A stretch of DNA of 64,000 bases from NCBI GenBank assembly GCA_039934035.1, contig JBDTMZ010000142.1:73732-137731 (forward strand). The letters run 5' to 3'. This document shows, piece after piece, positions 16,740-25,318 of the stretch (the first letter of the stretch is position 1; each line of letters begins with the position of its first letter). Position numbers and translations under genes: made by a program. The DNA comes from Solibacter sp039934035. Lineage in GTDB: Bacteria > Acidobacteriota > Terriglobia > Bryobacterales > Bryobacteraceae. The notes beneath the pieces are model-generated. The model did not search any database. It saw nothing but the letters and a program-made list of their open reading frames with translations, and was not told where the DNA came from.

Positions 16740-17506
16740 ACTGGAAAACGTTTTACGCCCTGCTTGCGCGAGACGCACATGTGGCGCGCCGCAACCTGGG
16801 TCCGACACTCCTGCAGAATCTGCTGCAGCCGCTGCTCTTCACTTTCGTCTTCGGCAAAGTGATGACCGGGAGCGGCATGATGCCCGCTTCCTACAAGAAC
16901 ATGCTGCTGCCGGGCGTGATGGCGATCAGCATGGTGATGGCGGGAGTGCAGGCGGTGGCCATGCCGTTAATCACCGAATTTCAATTTACGCGCGAGATTG
17001 AGGACCGACTGCTGGCCCCGATCGAGGTCGGCTGGCTGGCGGTGGCGAAGATTGTGACGGGCATGATTCAGGCGATGGCGGCGGGCCTGGTGGTGATTCC
17101 AGCGGCGTGGCTGATCATGGGGTCGGGAGTGACGCTGGATTTCACGCACCCGGTGGAGTTTCTGCTGGTGGCTTTGCTGGTGGCGGGATTCTCGTCGACC
17201 GGAGGGCTGGCGCTGGGCTGCAGCGTGGGCCAGACGCAGATTGGGCTAATGTTCAGCCTGGTACTGGCGCCGATGATGATGTTCGGCTGCGCATACTACC
17301 CGTGGAGCGCTCTGGAATCGTTCCCGCTTTTGCACATCGCGGTGCTGGTCAATCCGCTGGTTTATGCCAGCGAGGGACTGCGCGGCGCGCTGGTGCCGCA
17401 GGTGCCGCATATGAATACGCTGGTGGTGATTGGGGCGCTGACGGCGATCGACCTGTGCCTGCTCTTCCTGGGGCTGAAGAAGTTCCGCCAGAAGGCCGTC
17501 AGCTAG
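16736..17506 (+). CDS. ABC-2 type transporter permease
   Basis: A 256-residue integral membrane protein with six predicted segments and the ABC-2 signature region (LLAPIEVGWLAVAKIVTGM, then YPWSALESFPLL before the last segments), like NodJ/DrrB. The start is TTG 16736, giving MNWKTFYALLARD and a 4-bp overlap with the ATPase. It exports an unknown substrate such as a lipid, polysaccharide or drug. The M20 peptidase gene follows 1 bp after the stop. Confidence 0.9.
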   Translation: MNWKTFYALLARDAHVARRNLGPTLLQNLLQPLLFTFVFGKVMTGSGMMPASYKNMLLPGVMAISMVMAGVQAVAMPLITEFQFTREIEDRLLAPIEVGWLAVAKIVTGMIQAMAAGLVVIPAAWLIMGSGVTLDFTHPVEFLLVALLVAGFSSTGGLALGCSVGQTQIGLMFSLVLAPMMMFGCAYYPWSALESFPLLHIAVLVNPLVYASEGLRGALVPQVPHMNTLVVIGALTAIDLCLLFLGLKKFRQKAVS

Positions 17507-17507
17507 C

Positions 17508-18656
17508 ATGGCCGCCGCCGACCCGATCCTCGCCTTTGCGCAGGCTCACGAGGCCGAGATGGTGGCGGCGATCCGGCGCTTCGTGGAGTGCGAATCGCCC
17601 AGTGACGACAGCGCGGCGGTCAATCGCTTCGTGGATCTGGTGGCCGCAGAAGTGGCGCCGTACGCCAAGGTGAAGACGTACCCGGGCGGAAAATTCGGGC
17701 GGCTGCTGGTGGCCGAGATGCAAGTGCCGGGGCGGAAGAAGTCCGGGCAGGTGTTGGCGCTGGCGCACTCGGACACGGTATGGCCGCTGGGGACTCTACG
17801 CGGCATGCCGTTTCGCCAGAGCGACGGGCGCCTATGGGGTCCGGGCGTGCTCGACATGAAGGCGGGGATCGTGTTCTTCCTCTTCGCGGTACGCGCGCTG
17901 CGCGAGTTGGGGATCGCCGCCGGGTCAAAAGTGCTGCTGCAATTGAATCCCGACGAGGAAGTGGGCAGCCCGGCATCGCGGGCGATGATCCGGAAGAATG
18001 CGCAGCGCAGCAAGGCGGTGCTGGTGCTGGAACCGGGCACGGGGCTGACCGGCAAGTTGAAGACGGCACGCAAGGGCGTGGGCGATTTCCGGGTGACGGT
18101 GCGTGGCCGGGCATCGCACGCGGGCGTGGATTTCGAGGCGGGCGCGAGCGCGGTAGTGGAACTGGCGCGCCAGATCGAGCGCATCGCCGGATTCACGGAT
18201 TTAAAGCGCGGCATCACGGTGAATCCGGGAGTGGTGGGCGGCGGCACACGGAGCAATGTCGTGGCGGCCGAGGCGTGGGCGCATGTCGATATACGGGTCT
18301 TGCGGATGCGCGACGCGGCCGGATTGGAACAGAAGTTCGCCGGGCTGAGGACGTTCGATAAGCGGTGCGCGATTGAGGTGGCGGGCGGATTGAACCGGCC
18401 GCCGATGGAGCGTAGTAAGGGGATCGTGGCGCTCTTCCGGAAGGCGCGGGAGTTGGGGCGTGAGCTCGGCGTGGAGTTGGAGGAATCGCTGACCGGCGGC
18501 GGGTCCGACGGGAACTTTACGGCGGCCCTGGGAATCCCGACGCTGGACGGTCTTGGCGCCGTGGGAGAGGGCGCGCATGCCGCCAACGAAAGCCTGCTGG
18601 TGGCGCGCATGGCGGACCGCACCGCGTTGCTCGCGAAGTTGCTCGCCGCACTCTAG
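17508..18656 (+). CDS. M20 family metallopeptidase (glutamate carboxypeptidase type)
   Basis: A 382-residue di-zinc hydrolase. Metal ligands include His87 and the catalytic Asp89 in AHSDTVWP, the bridging Asp in GPGVLDMKAG, and the general base pair in NPDEEVGS (about residues 147-154). A dimerisation domain follows from about 185, with RASHAGVDFEAGASA, and the C-terminal GGGSDGNF supplies a further ligand region. The HSDTVWP/GPG pattern is that of carboxypeptidase G2-like enzymes. No signal peptide is seen, so it is probably cytoplasmic. It begins 1 bp after the ABC permease and is likely cotranscribed; any link to export is speculative. Confidence 0.9.
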   Translation: MAAADPILAFAQAHEAEMVAAIRRFVECESPSDDSAAVNRFVDLVAAEVAPYAKVKTYPGGKFGRLLVAEMQVPGRKKSGQVLALAHSDTVWPLGTLRGMPFRQSDGRLWGPGVLDMKAGIVFFLFAVRALRELGIAAGSKVLLQLNPDEEVGSPASRAMIRKNAQRSKAVLVLEPGTGLTGKLKTARKGVGDFRVTVRGRASHAGVDFEAGASAVVELARQIERIAGFTDLKRGITVNPGVVGGGTRSNVVAAEAWAHVDIRVLRMRDAAGLEQKFAGLRTFDKRCAIEVAGGLNRPPMERSKGIVALFRKARELGRELGVELEESLTGGGSDGNFTAALGIPTLDGLGAVGEGAHAANESLLVARMADRTALLAKLLAAL

Positions 18657-18675
18657 CGGAAGGCACGGCGGCCGA

Positions 18676-19608
18676 ATGAGTCCCATGCCCAGTTCCGAAA
18701 AGGCGCCCGTGAAGTTCGCACACCGGGTGGGGGCCGGAATCCTGATCGGGATCCTGCTAGCCATTTTCAGTTTCCAGGGATTGACCGAGGTCAAGATCGG
18801 CGCCGGAGATTTCGGGTGGGCCACCAGGGAGGCCGCGCTTCTGCTTCGCGGAGAAAAGCCGCTGAGCCTGGCAGTCGGGTTCGATTGGGTGCCGTACCCG
18901 CTCACCGCCGCGCTGTTCGGGATTCCCTTCTGCCGGCTGCAGCCGGAGTTGGCCGGGGCGCTCTTCATCGGAATCAGTTCGGGCCTGCTCGGGTTTGCGA
19001 TCACGCGCCGCGGCTGGAACCGGCTGTTGATCTTCGCTTCCTACCCCTACTGGGCCGCGGTGCTGACGGTGCAGTGGTCGCCGTTGATGATGGCGGCGGC
19101 GTTGTTGCCCTGGCTCTATCCGGTAGTGATCGCCAAGCCCAATATCGGCTTTCCGGTGGCGTTGCGCGCGATGCACCGCAACGGGTTGATTGTGGCCGCG
19201 CTCTTGACCTTGGCCACCCTGCTGATTCAGCCGGACTGGCCACTGGTGTGGTGGAAACAGACCCGGGGATACCAGGGTTTCATTCCCATTTGGGGCATCG
19301 GCTGCGTATTGCTGGTGGTGCTTCGATGGGCGCGGCACGATGCCGGCTCACGGTGGCTGCTGCTGATGGGAGTAATTCCGCAGCGCTGGTATTACGATGC
19401 CTTCCTGCTCTGGTTGATTCCCGAGACGACCGCGGAACTGGTGGCCGCCGGGGTATTGAGCTGGGGGGCGTTTCTTGCGACGCCGGCGACCCGGACGATC
19501 CAGCAGGTTGCGCTCATCTCCACGGTGTTTAACTATTTGCCGATGTTGGGCATTGTGCTGGTCCGCAAATACCGGAAATCAGCAGAGGGCGAGAGTCTGG
19601 ATCTTTAG
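18676..19608 (+). CDS. Multi-pass membrane protein, possible GT87-like
   Basis: A 310-residue integral membrane protein with about eight hydrophobic segments. A short N-terminal cytoplasmic part precedes the first (GAGILIGILLAIFSF), and a loop with DFGWATREAALLLRGE lies between the first two. An Asp in the first periplasmic loop and polyprenol-glycosyltransferase-like loops suggest a GT-C/DUF2029 type protein, but it is shorter than usual and no catalytic motif is certain. ATG 18676 starts just after the M20 gene. It converges with tsaD, with 1 bp between stops. Confidence 0.65.
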   Translation: MSPMPSSEKAPVKFAHRVGAGILIGILLAIFSFQGLTEVKIGAGDFGWATREAALLLRGEKPLSLAVGFDWVPYPLTAALFGIPFCRLQPELAGALFIGISSGLLGFAITRRGWNRLLIFASYPYWAAVLTVQWSPLMMAAALLPWLYPVVIAKPNIGFPVALRAMHRNGLIVAALLTLATLLIQPDWPLVWWKQTRGYQGFIPIWGIGCVLLVVLRWARHDAGSRWLLLMGVIPQRWYYDAFLLWLIPETTAELVAAGVLSWGAFLATPATRTIQQVALISTVFNYLPMLGIVLVRKYRKSAEGESLDL

Positions 19609-19609
19609 G

Positions 19610-20713
19610 TTAGGCGAGGGCCAAATTGGCCTGGGCGTTGATGTCGAGGGCCGCGAACTCTCCCCGCCGGTATTTGGGGATGGCTGCCGCGGCGATCATG
19701 GCGGCATTATCGGTGGACAGTCCGAAGGACGGGAAGTGAACGGTGTAGGGCTGACGTCCGCGGCGGGCGGCGGCGCGCAAGCCGGAGTTGCAGGCCACTC
19801 CGCCGGAAACGATCAGCGAGCGGGCTCCTATGGATTCCGCCGCCGAGGCCGCGCGGGTGAGCAATTCGTGAATCACCGCGTGTTGGAACGAAGCCAATAG
19901 GTCTAGTGTTTGCTTCGGTGTGACCTCCAGCCACTGTTCCACGGTGGGGTGCGGACAGGCGGCCAGCAGGGCTTTACGGCGGGCGATTTCGTCCGCCAGG
20001 CCGTGCGCCTCCACCCAGCGGAGCACGGCGGTTTTATGGCCGCTGAAGCTGAAATCGAGCGCGTTGCCTTTCATTTTGGCAAAGGTGAACGGCACAGCCC
20101 GGGGATCGCCATGCGGCGCCAGGAGATCGATGAGCGGGCCGCCCGGATAGCCCAGTCCGAGGAGTTTGCCCACTTTGTCGAAGGCCTCGCCGGCGGCATC
20201 GTCGCGGGTGCGCCCGAGCAGGCGGTAGGCGCCATCCTCATGGACTTCGAACAGGTGTGTGTGGCCGCCGGAAGCCACCAGCGCCAGCACCGGGAATTCG
20301 ACCGGCGTGCCATCGCGCCGCGCTTCCAGGATGACCGCATGGATGTGGCCTTCGATGTGATTGACGCCGATGAGCGGCACTCCGCTGGCGAAACTGAGGC
20401 TCTTGGCGTAGGTGAGGCCGACGAGGAGGGAGCCGACCAGGCCCGGGCCGACCGTGACGGCGATGGCGGCCAGGCCGGACAGGCGGGTGGAGGATTGCAG
20501 CAGCGCCTGGCGCACCACCGGAACGATGGCGCGCAGATGCTCGCGGGAGGCCAGTTCGGGCACCACACCGCCGTACTTCACATGGGTGGCGAATTGGGAA
20601 GCGACCACACTGGAAAGCACCGAATCGGCGACGCCTTCGCCAGGGAGATCGGCGGCCGAAACCACGGCGGCGGCGGTTTCATCGCACGAGGATTCGATGC
20701 CTAAAATACGCAC
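19610..20713 (-). CDS. tsaD: tRNA N6-adenosine threonylcarbamoyltransferase TsaD
   Basis: A 367-residue enzyme that, with TsaB and TsaE, makes t6A37 in tRNAs reading ANN codons. Seen are the N-terminal ILGIESSCDETAAAV, the metal-binding GVNHIEGHIHA (two His), ALVASGGHT and the C-terminal SGGVACNSGLR with LSTDNAAMIA. GTG 20713 gives the usual N-terminus VRILGIESS and is preceded by AAGG; an ATG at 20743 would add ten residues and overlap the next gene. It is transcribed after the small helical protein gene, 5 bp away. Confidence 0.95.
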   Translation of the reverse strand: MRILGIESSCDETAAAVVSAADLPGEGVADSVLSSVVASQFATHVKYGGVVPELASREHLRAIVPVVRQALLQSSTRLSGLAAIAVTVGPGLVGSLLVGLTYAKSLSFASGVPLIGVNHIEGHIHAVILEARRDGTPVEFPVLALVASGGHTHLFEVHEDGAYRLLGRTRDDAAGEAFDKVGKLLGLGYPGGPLIDLLAPHGDPRAVPFTFAKMKGNALDFSFSGHKTAVLRWVEAHGLADEIARRKALLAACPHPTVEQWLEVTPKQTLDLLASFQHAVIHELLTRAASAAESIGARSLIVSGGVACNSGLRAAARRGRQPYTVHFPSFGLSTDNAAMIAAAAIPKYRRGEFAALDINAQANLALA

Positions 20714-20718
20714 TCCCT

Positions 20719-21006
20719 CTACCTTAGCGCGTCTTCGGAGCATTCCAGGATGAGGCGCTCCATGGGACTGTTGCGGGGACGGACGCCGCGGCGGGCGCCG
20801 TAGTTGAGTAATCCCGAGGTCTTCCAGACGCAGCGCTGGGCGGAGCGCTGCAACTCGTGAAGGTAAGGGCGGGCGGGGTGGCCCGGCTCCAGGATTGCGA
20901 GGGTTTCGTTGGCGGTGTTGACGATGATGGTGAATTCGTCGTTCAGGTCGTGCGCGGCGGCGGCGGCCACGGCACAGGCCCGGTCCACTTGATTGAGTCT
21001 TTCCAC
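20719..21006 (-). CDS. Stand-alone histidine-kinase-like helical domain
   Basis: A 95-residue protein whose centre, AHDLNDEFTIIVNTANETL, resembles the phospho-acceptor helix of HisKA dimerisation domains (AHDFNNxLTxI), with His in the H-box position. A second helix (RPYLHELQRSAQRCVWKTSGLL) completes the two-helix hairpin. There is no ATPase domain. It begins with GTG 21006 without a good ribosome site; a second GTG seven codons later is possible. It might be a phosphotransfer or anti-kinase protein, or a kinase fragment. It is 5 bp upstream of tsaD and probably cotranscribed. Confidence 0.55.
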   Translation of the reverse strand: MERLNQVDRACAVAAAAAHDLNDEFTIIVNTANETLAILEPGHPARPYLHELQRSAQRCVWKTSGLLNYGARRGVRPRNSPMERLILECSEDALR

Positions 21007-21140
21007 ATTCGCAGGCTAACTGGCGAGCCGGGAGGGTTCAGGATGCGGAAGAAGTTAAGCGGTTTAGAATCAATCGAAAATTTGCAGAATGTTTGCGAAA
21101 TGAAAAGGCTTCTTCAGGTTCAATGGTGGGCGGCTCTACG

Positions 21141-21198
21141 GCATTTTGGGAGGCGCGGCGGCATTTTGGGAGCGCGGCGGAATTTTGGGAGCGCGGCG
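21141..21198. repeat. Three tandem 19-20 bp units
   Basis: Units at 21141-21160, 21161-21179 and 21180-21198 share GCATTTTGGGAGCGCGGCG with single-base changes. They lie beyond the terminator of the beta-barrel gene in a spacer (21007-21269) that has no gene. Confidence 0.75.
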
Positions 21199-21208
21199 GC
21201 ATGCCGGC

Positions 21209-21244
21209 AAAAAGGCCGCGGTGCCCAGGGGGGAAGCCGCGGCC
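21209..21244 (-). terminator. Rho-independent terminator of the beta-barrel gene
   Basis: On the minus strand an 8-bp stem GGCCGCGG / CCGCGGCC (21237-21244 and 21214-21221) with a 15-base loop is followed by five T. It lies 26 bp after the beta-barrel stop codon. Confidence 0.8.
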
Positions 21245-21269
21245 GAAGGGGTTAGTAAGGTGCAAACAA

Positions 21270-21905
21270 CTACATCTGAACGCTAATACCAACCATGGGG
21301 ACAATGTCGTGCAAAATGCTGCCGTATTTGGTGCCCGGTGCCGGGGTGATCAGTTCCGTGGGGAAGGCCGTAATGTAGTCGCGGACTTCGGTACGGATGA
21401 AAACGTTTCGGGTGATGGCGAACTTCACGCCACCGCCCACGCTGGCCATGGGCTTCAACTGGGAAGTTTTGGTGAAGTACCCGAACTGGCTCAGGGGCTG
21501 ATAGGCCGCTTCCTTGCCGGTGCCCTGGAAGTATTTCATGCCACCGCCGAGGGCCGCAAAGAGCTGCACTTTGCCTTCGTTGCGCGTGGTTTTGATGATC
21601 AGATCGTAGTGCACCACGTGGGACATACCGGAGAAGGTGGCCTCGGTGCCGCCGCTCTTGAGTTTCAGGTTGCTCTGCAGGTAGTTGTAGCGAATCTCGC
21701 CGCCGAAATGCGCGCTCTGGTTAAAGCCGATGTAGCCGCCGAAGGCGGCTCCCGGCTGAAAGCCCGCGGTGGCAGTACTCGACCCGCCGACATTGACGGT
21801 GTTCAGGAAGCCGAGGCCTCCGGTGCCGCCGAACTCCCACTGCTGCGAAAAAGCTGCCGTGCCGGCCGCGGTGAGGATGAGAATCGACTTCAAAAACGTC
21901 TTCAT
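21270..21905 (-). CDS. Outer-membrane beta-barrel protein
   Basis: A 211-residue protein with a signal peptide (MKTFLKSILILTAAGTAAFS) and alternating hydrophobic beta strands rich in Gly and aromatic residues (FGGYIGFNQSAHFGGEIRY, VQLFAALGGGMKYF, FIRTEVRDYI), ending in the aromatic-poor strand VPMVGISVQM. It fits an OmpA/OmpW-like 8-strand barrel. ATG 21905 is chosen because AAGGAG lies 8 bases upstream; the open frame extends further only through a tandem array of the same start-site sequence. A terminator follows. Function (pore, adhesin, lipid channel) unknown. Confidence 0.8.
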   Translation of the reverse strand: MKTFLKSILILTAAGTAAFSQQWEFGGTGGLGFLNTVNVGGSSTATAGFQPGAAFGGYIGFNQSAHFGGEIRYNYLQSNLKLKSGGTEATFSGMSHVVHYDLIIKTTRNEGKVQLFAALGGGMKYFQGTGKEAAYQPLSQFGYFTKTSQLKPMASVGGGVKFAITRNVFIRTEVRDYITAFPTELITPAPGTKYGSILHDIVPMVGISVQM

Positions 21906-22020
21906 GTGCAATCTCCTTGCTTCATGTGCAATCGCTCGCTTCCTGCGCAAATTGCTTGGTTCATGTGCAATTGCTTGGTTCCTGTGCAATTGCTCGCTTC
22001 CTGCGCAAACCGCTTGCCGG
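21901..22020 (-). repeat. Six tandem 19-20 bp units containing the start site of the beta-barrel gene
   Basis: On the plus strand the units start at 21901, 21921, 21940, 21960, 21979 and 21998. Each has TTC(A/C)TG(T/C)GCAA followed by 8-9 variable bases. On the minus strand the unit nearest the gene carries the working AAGGAG and the ATG, and two others still hold an ATG in the same place. The array therefore consists of copies of the translation start region. Confidence 0.85.
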
Positions 22021-22035
22021 CGACTTCCGCGGTGG

Positions 22036-25000
22036 CTACTTCACCACCCGTAGGTCAAGCGATGTCGAACCGCCGCCCTGTGAAACGACGAGCGGAATGC
22101 TGAGTCCCAGCGGCACCGAGCGCGGCACCGAGGCGTTGATTTGATAGAGCCCGACCGAGCCGGGCACGAGTCCCGCGTACTGCACGTCGAGCTGGGTTCC
22201 GCCCAGCGTCAGAGTGGGCTGGATGATGGCGCTGGGCAGCGGGTCCGAAGGGGCCGGCATGCCCGAATCGATGGCCGGCGAAGTGCGGCCGAGGCCGGTA
22301 GCCCAGATGATGATGGAGTCGCCCGGGTGCACCGGGTTGGTCGGGGTCACCAGTTCTCCGTTATCGGCGCGCGTAATGGTTGCCAGTCCGGTTTGGGGTC
22401 CCGCCGTGCCGGTGCGGAAGATGCTGGGAGCGGCCGGTTGAATAGAGAAGTTGAAATTGTCGCTGATGCCGCCGGGAGTGCGCAACGTCATTTGGGCATT
22501 GCCATCCACATTGAAGGGCAACTGGCCGTTGATCTGCTGCGAGCTGACGAACAGCACGGGAACCGGTACGCCATTGACGGTGAGACAACTGTCGGCCAAC
22601 GCCGTGGGCAGCGGAATCTCGCGGGTAGCGAGGTTGACCGGCGCCATCTGCAGGCCGTAGACACTGATCAAGCCGCCGGGCGCCACAGGCAGTTTGCCGT
22701 CCGCCGCGTTGACCACGGCGGAGATTTTCGGCGGCGCGACGGCGGCGTCGTAGTTCCAGGGCAGGACGCTGAAACCGGAGACAGAGAGCGAGATCACGGC
22801 ACTGCGATCGTTGAGCGGAGCCAGGGTCCGGATGAGGCTCATCGTAGTATTGGCGCCGGACAGGGATCCGGTGGGGAAAGAGGCCGCAGTCGAGTTGCCG
22901 GTGGTCCCGCCGCCGGCCGCCGTGGGCAACAGCGGCGCCTCTACCAGGCGGGTAGGCTTGCCGGTGGCGGAACTTTGCGCGGCATCCCAGCGTTCGATCA
23001 CGCCGGGCGCGGTCAGTGAAGAGGCCGTGGTGCGGAAGCCGCTCTGATCGATGAACGCGAAGCCGGAGGGCGCGCCGGAAGCAGTTTCGAGCGCTCCCAT
23101 GGGGACCAGGGACGCGTTCAACAGAGTGCTGCCGACCACATAGCTGTTGTAGCTGGACGCGGCGTAGGCTCCGGACAGAGAGCTAAAATCCTTGCGCGAC
23201 ACCGTGAAGGTGTCCGCGTTGGCGTCGTAGAGGAGAACGTTGCCATCCGGCATGGCAGCCAGAATCGCACCGCCATTGGGAGCCGGGGCCAGGACGCCGC
23301 CGGGGTTCACGGAATTGGTGTAGATCCCGAGGCTCGGCAACTCGATGGCGCGGCGCGCTACAAAATCGATGCGGTCGATGACGCCGGGACCGCCCTGCGC
23401 GGCGTTGCGCACCAGCGCCAGCATGGTCTTGCCGCTCTCCGCGATGGAGCGCGGATAATGCCCGGTCGGGAATTGGATGGGCGCCTGGCGCTGCAGGGTT
23501 TCGAGATCGTAGACCCACGCCTGCTGGGCGTTATCGTGTCCAATCACCAGATATTTGCGATCGAACGTGAAAGCGATCTGGGTGGGCGTGGCGGACGTCT
23601 TGAGCGCCGCGATCTGCGAATAGGTGGTGCCGTCGAAGACCAGCACCTGGTCGGAATCCTGCGCCACGATGTAGAAGCGGTTGCGCACCGGGTCTGCCAG
23701 CAGATCTGTCAGATATCCCGGCACGTTGACGAACGTGCCGCGTTGATCGGGATTGCGATTGTTGATCAACAGGCGGACCGGAGGAGGCACGTTCACGCCG
23801 CCGAAGGAGGTAATCGAGATTGGCACCGACAGCGTGCCGTTCTGATTCTGGAAGACGGTGGGATCTACCCGAACCTGAACGGTGGCTGGCGTAATGCCGG
23901 AGGACGGCGAAATGGTCACGCCCTGCAGGTTCGTAATTAGCTGAAAATCGGTATTGCCGCCGCCCGGATCTGTGATGGTGAGTGTCTGGATAATGACGTT
24001 GCGATTGCAGAACGTGCCGCGGGCGACCACGTCGCGCACAGCGACCGCGAGGCGGTGCTGCTGATTCAGGCGGCCCACGGGGAAGATCATGACGCCGCTA
24101 TCGGAGACGGCGTAAAGCATCTCTGAGGCCGCGCTCAGGACGCTGCGGCCCACAATGTTTTCCGGCATCTGCAAGGTGTCGCGAACCAGCAGGTTCTCGG
24201 CATCGAGGACGGTCATCAGGGGAGGGCCGGTGGTGGGCGCGGCGGTCCCGCCGGCAGCTCCGGAACCGGCGGTCAGAATCTGCGCATAGATGATGCCGGC
24301 GCGCGAATCGATGGCGTTGCCGCCGATGGTGGGGGAAGAGATGGAGTTGGGATACTGCGCCAGATTGTCGGCCGTTCCGCTCAGGCGATACTGGCCGATC
24401 ATGGCCCAGGTGCCGTCGGCGGACACGCTGACGCGCGGAAGCGGCTTGGGCGAGGCCACCAGGCCGATGCCGTAGAGTTCGCCGCGGCGCGCGTCGAAGC
24501 GGTAAAACGCCTGCGCGGAGCCGCTGTCGGCGATGCCGTAGACGATCGTGCGATCGGTATTGGTGGAGAGCGCCGCCGAAATCACCTGCGAGGGGAACGT
24601 GTCCAGATTGGCTGGCAGGGTTTTCGCCAGCGCCGCGAACGTCGCCACGCTCTGCATCGCGCCCGAGATTGGATCGAACAGCAGGACGCCGGTCGAAGTC
24701 ACAATGAAGGCGCGGCCATCGGCAATGAAGGCGAGGCCCAGCGGAGTGTCGCCCGTCGAGAAAGTCTGGCGGGTGTTGTCGTTCAGATTAATTAGAGTAA
24801 TTGCGTTCTTGCTGGGGTCCGACACCGTAAGCGCGCCATAGTGGGCGACGAGCAGGAACTTCGAATCGGGAGACAGAGACAGTGCCCCGGGCTGCGGCGC
24901 TACGTTCATCGAGGTGCGGATGGAGTAATCCGCCGTGGACATCACTTCGATTCGGTTCGCCGTGAAGTTCGCGATATAGAGGACTCCGCGAGATTCATCT

Positions 25001-25122
25001 AGGGCAATATCGGACGCATGGCCGCCAATGGGAACAACAGTCCCGAAGTGAGCTCCGTCGCAGGGCGAGGAGGCCAGTAAGGCGGCGAATGCGGTCAAAA
25101 TAAGGCAATGGTTCCGGCGCAT
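22036..25122 (-). CDS. Giant secreted beta-propeller protein with TIGR03437 C-terminal domain
   Basis: A 1028-residue secreted or surface protein. A signal peptide (MRRNHCLILTAFAALLAS) leads into YncE/SMP-30-like propeller blades: IALDESRGVLYIANFTANRIEV near residue 40 and repeats such as LADPVRNRFYIVAQDSDQVLVFD and FTFDRKYLVIGHDN further on. A middle Ig-like part separates two propellers. The last 230 residues (from VVNAADGKLPVAPGGLISVYG) are the TIGR03437 domain typical of Solibacter. ATG 25122 is used because the upstream open frame is antisense to another gene. Function unknown; probably carbohydrate or surface binding. Confidence 0.82.
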   Translation of the reverse strand: MRRNHCLILTAFAALLASSPCDGAHFGTVVPIGGHASDIALDESRGVLYIANFTANRIEVMSTADYSIRTSMNVAPQPGALSLSPDSKFLLVAHYGALTVSDPSKNAITLINLNDNTRQTFSTGDTPLGLAFIADGRAFIVTSTGVLLFDPISGAMQSVATFAALAKTLPANLDTFPSQVISAALSTNTDRTIVYGIADSGSAQAFYRFDARRGELYGIGLVASPKPLPRVSVSADGTWAMIGQYRLSGTADNLAQYPNSISSPTIGGNAIDSRAGIIYAQILTAGSGAAGGTAAPTTGPPLMTVLDAENLLVRDTLQMPENIVGRSVLSAASEMLYAVSDSGVMIFPVGRLNQQHRLAVAVRDVVARGTFCNRNVIIQTLTITDPGGGNTDFQLITNLQGVTISPSSGITPATVQVRVDPTVFQNQNGTLSVPISITSFGGVNVPPPVRLLINNRNPDQRGTFVNVPGYLTDLLADPVRNRFYIVAQDSDQVLVFDGTTYSQIAALKTSATPTQIAFTFDRKYLVIGHDNAQQAWVYDLETLQRQAPIQFPTGHYPRSIAESGKTMLALVRNAAQGGPGVIDRIDFVARRAIELPSLGIYTNSVNPGGVLAPAPNGGAILAAMPDGNVLLYDANADTFTVSRKDFSSLSGAYAASSYNSYVVGSTLLNASLVPMGALETASGAPSGFAFIDQSGFRTTASSLTAPGVIERWDAAQSSATGKPTRLVEAPLLPTAAGGGTTGNSTAASFPTGSLSGANTTMSLIRTLAPLNDRSAVISLSVSGFSVLPWNYDAAVAPPKISAVVNAADGKLPVAPGGLISVYGLQMAPVNLATREIPLPTALADSCLTVNGVPVPVLFVSSQQINGQLPFNVDGNAQMTLRTPGGISDNFNFSIQPAAPSIFRTGTAGPQTGLATITRADNGELVTPTNPVHPGDSIIIWATGLGRTSPAIDSGMPAPSDPLPSAIIQPTLTLGGTQLDVQYAGLVPGSVGLYQINASVPRSVPLGLSIPLVVSQGGGSTSLDLRVVK

Positions 25123-25318
25123 AATTTCACACTCGTCAGACGTTACGATTAAAGTCCTCAGGAGCCGTTTGACGCAATGATCGAAATGGCTAGTAGACGC
25201 CGCATTACCAAAGTTAGCCGTGTATTTCCGTAGGCTTACGCGTATACTCCGCATCGTGGGCCGATTCTCGTTCATGCGCTGCAATGGCAAGCGGGAGCGG
25301 CTCAGGGAAGGCCCGGGA

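Noticed and set aside
21906..21989. Longer N-terminus of the beta-barrel protein from a TTG at 21989
   Set aside because: The added 28 residues are a translation of the tandem repeat array; a signal peptide and AAGGAG site support ATG 21905.
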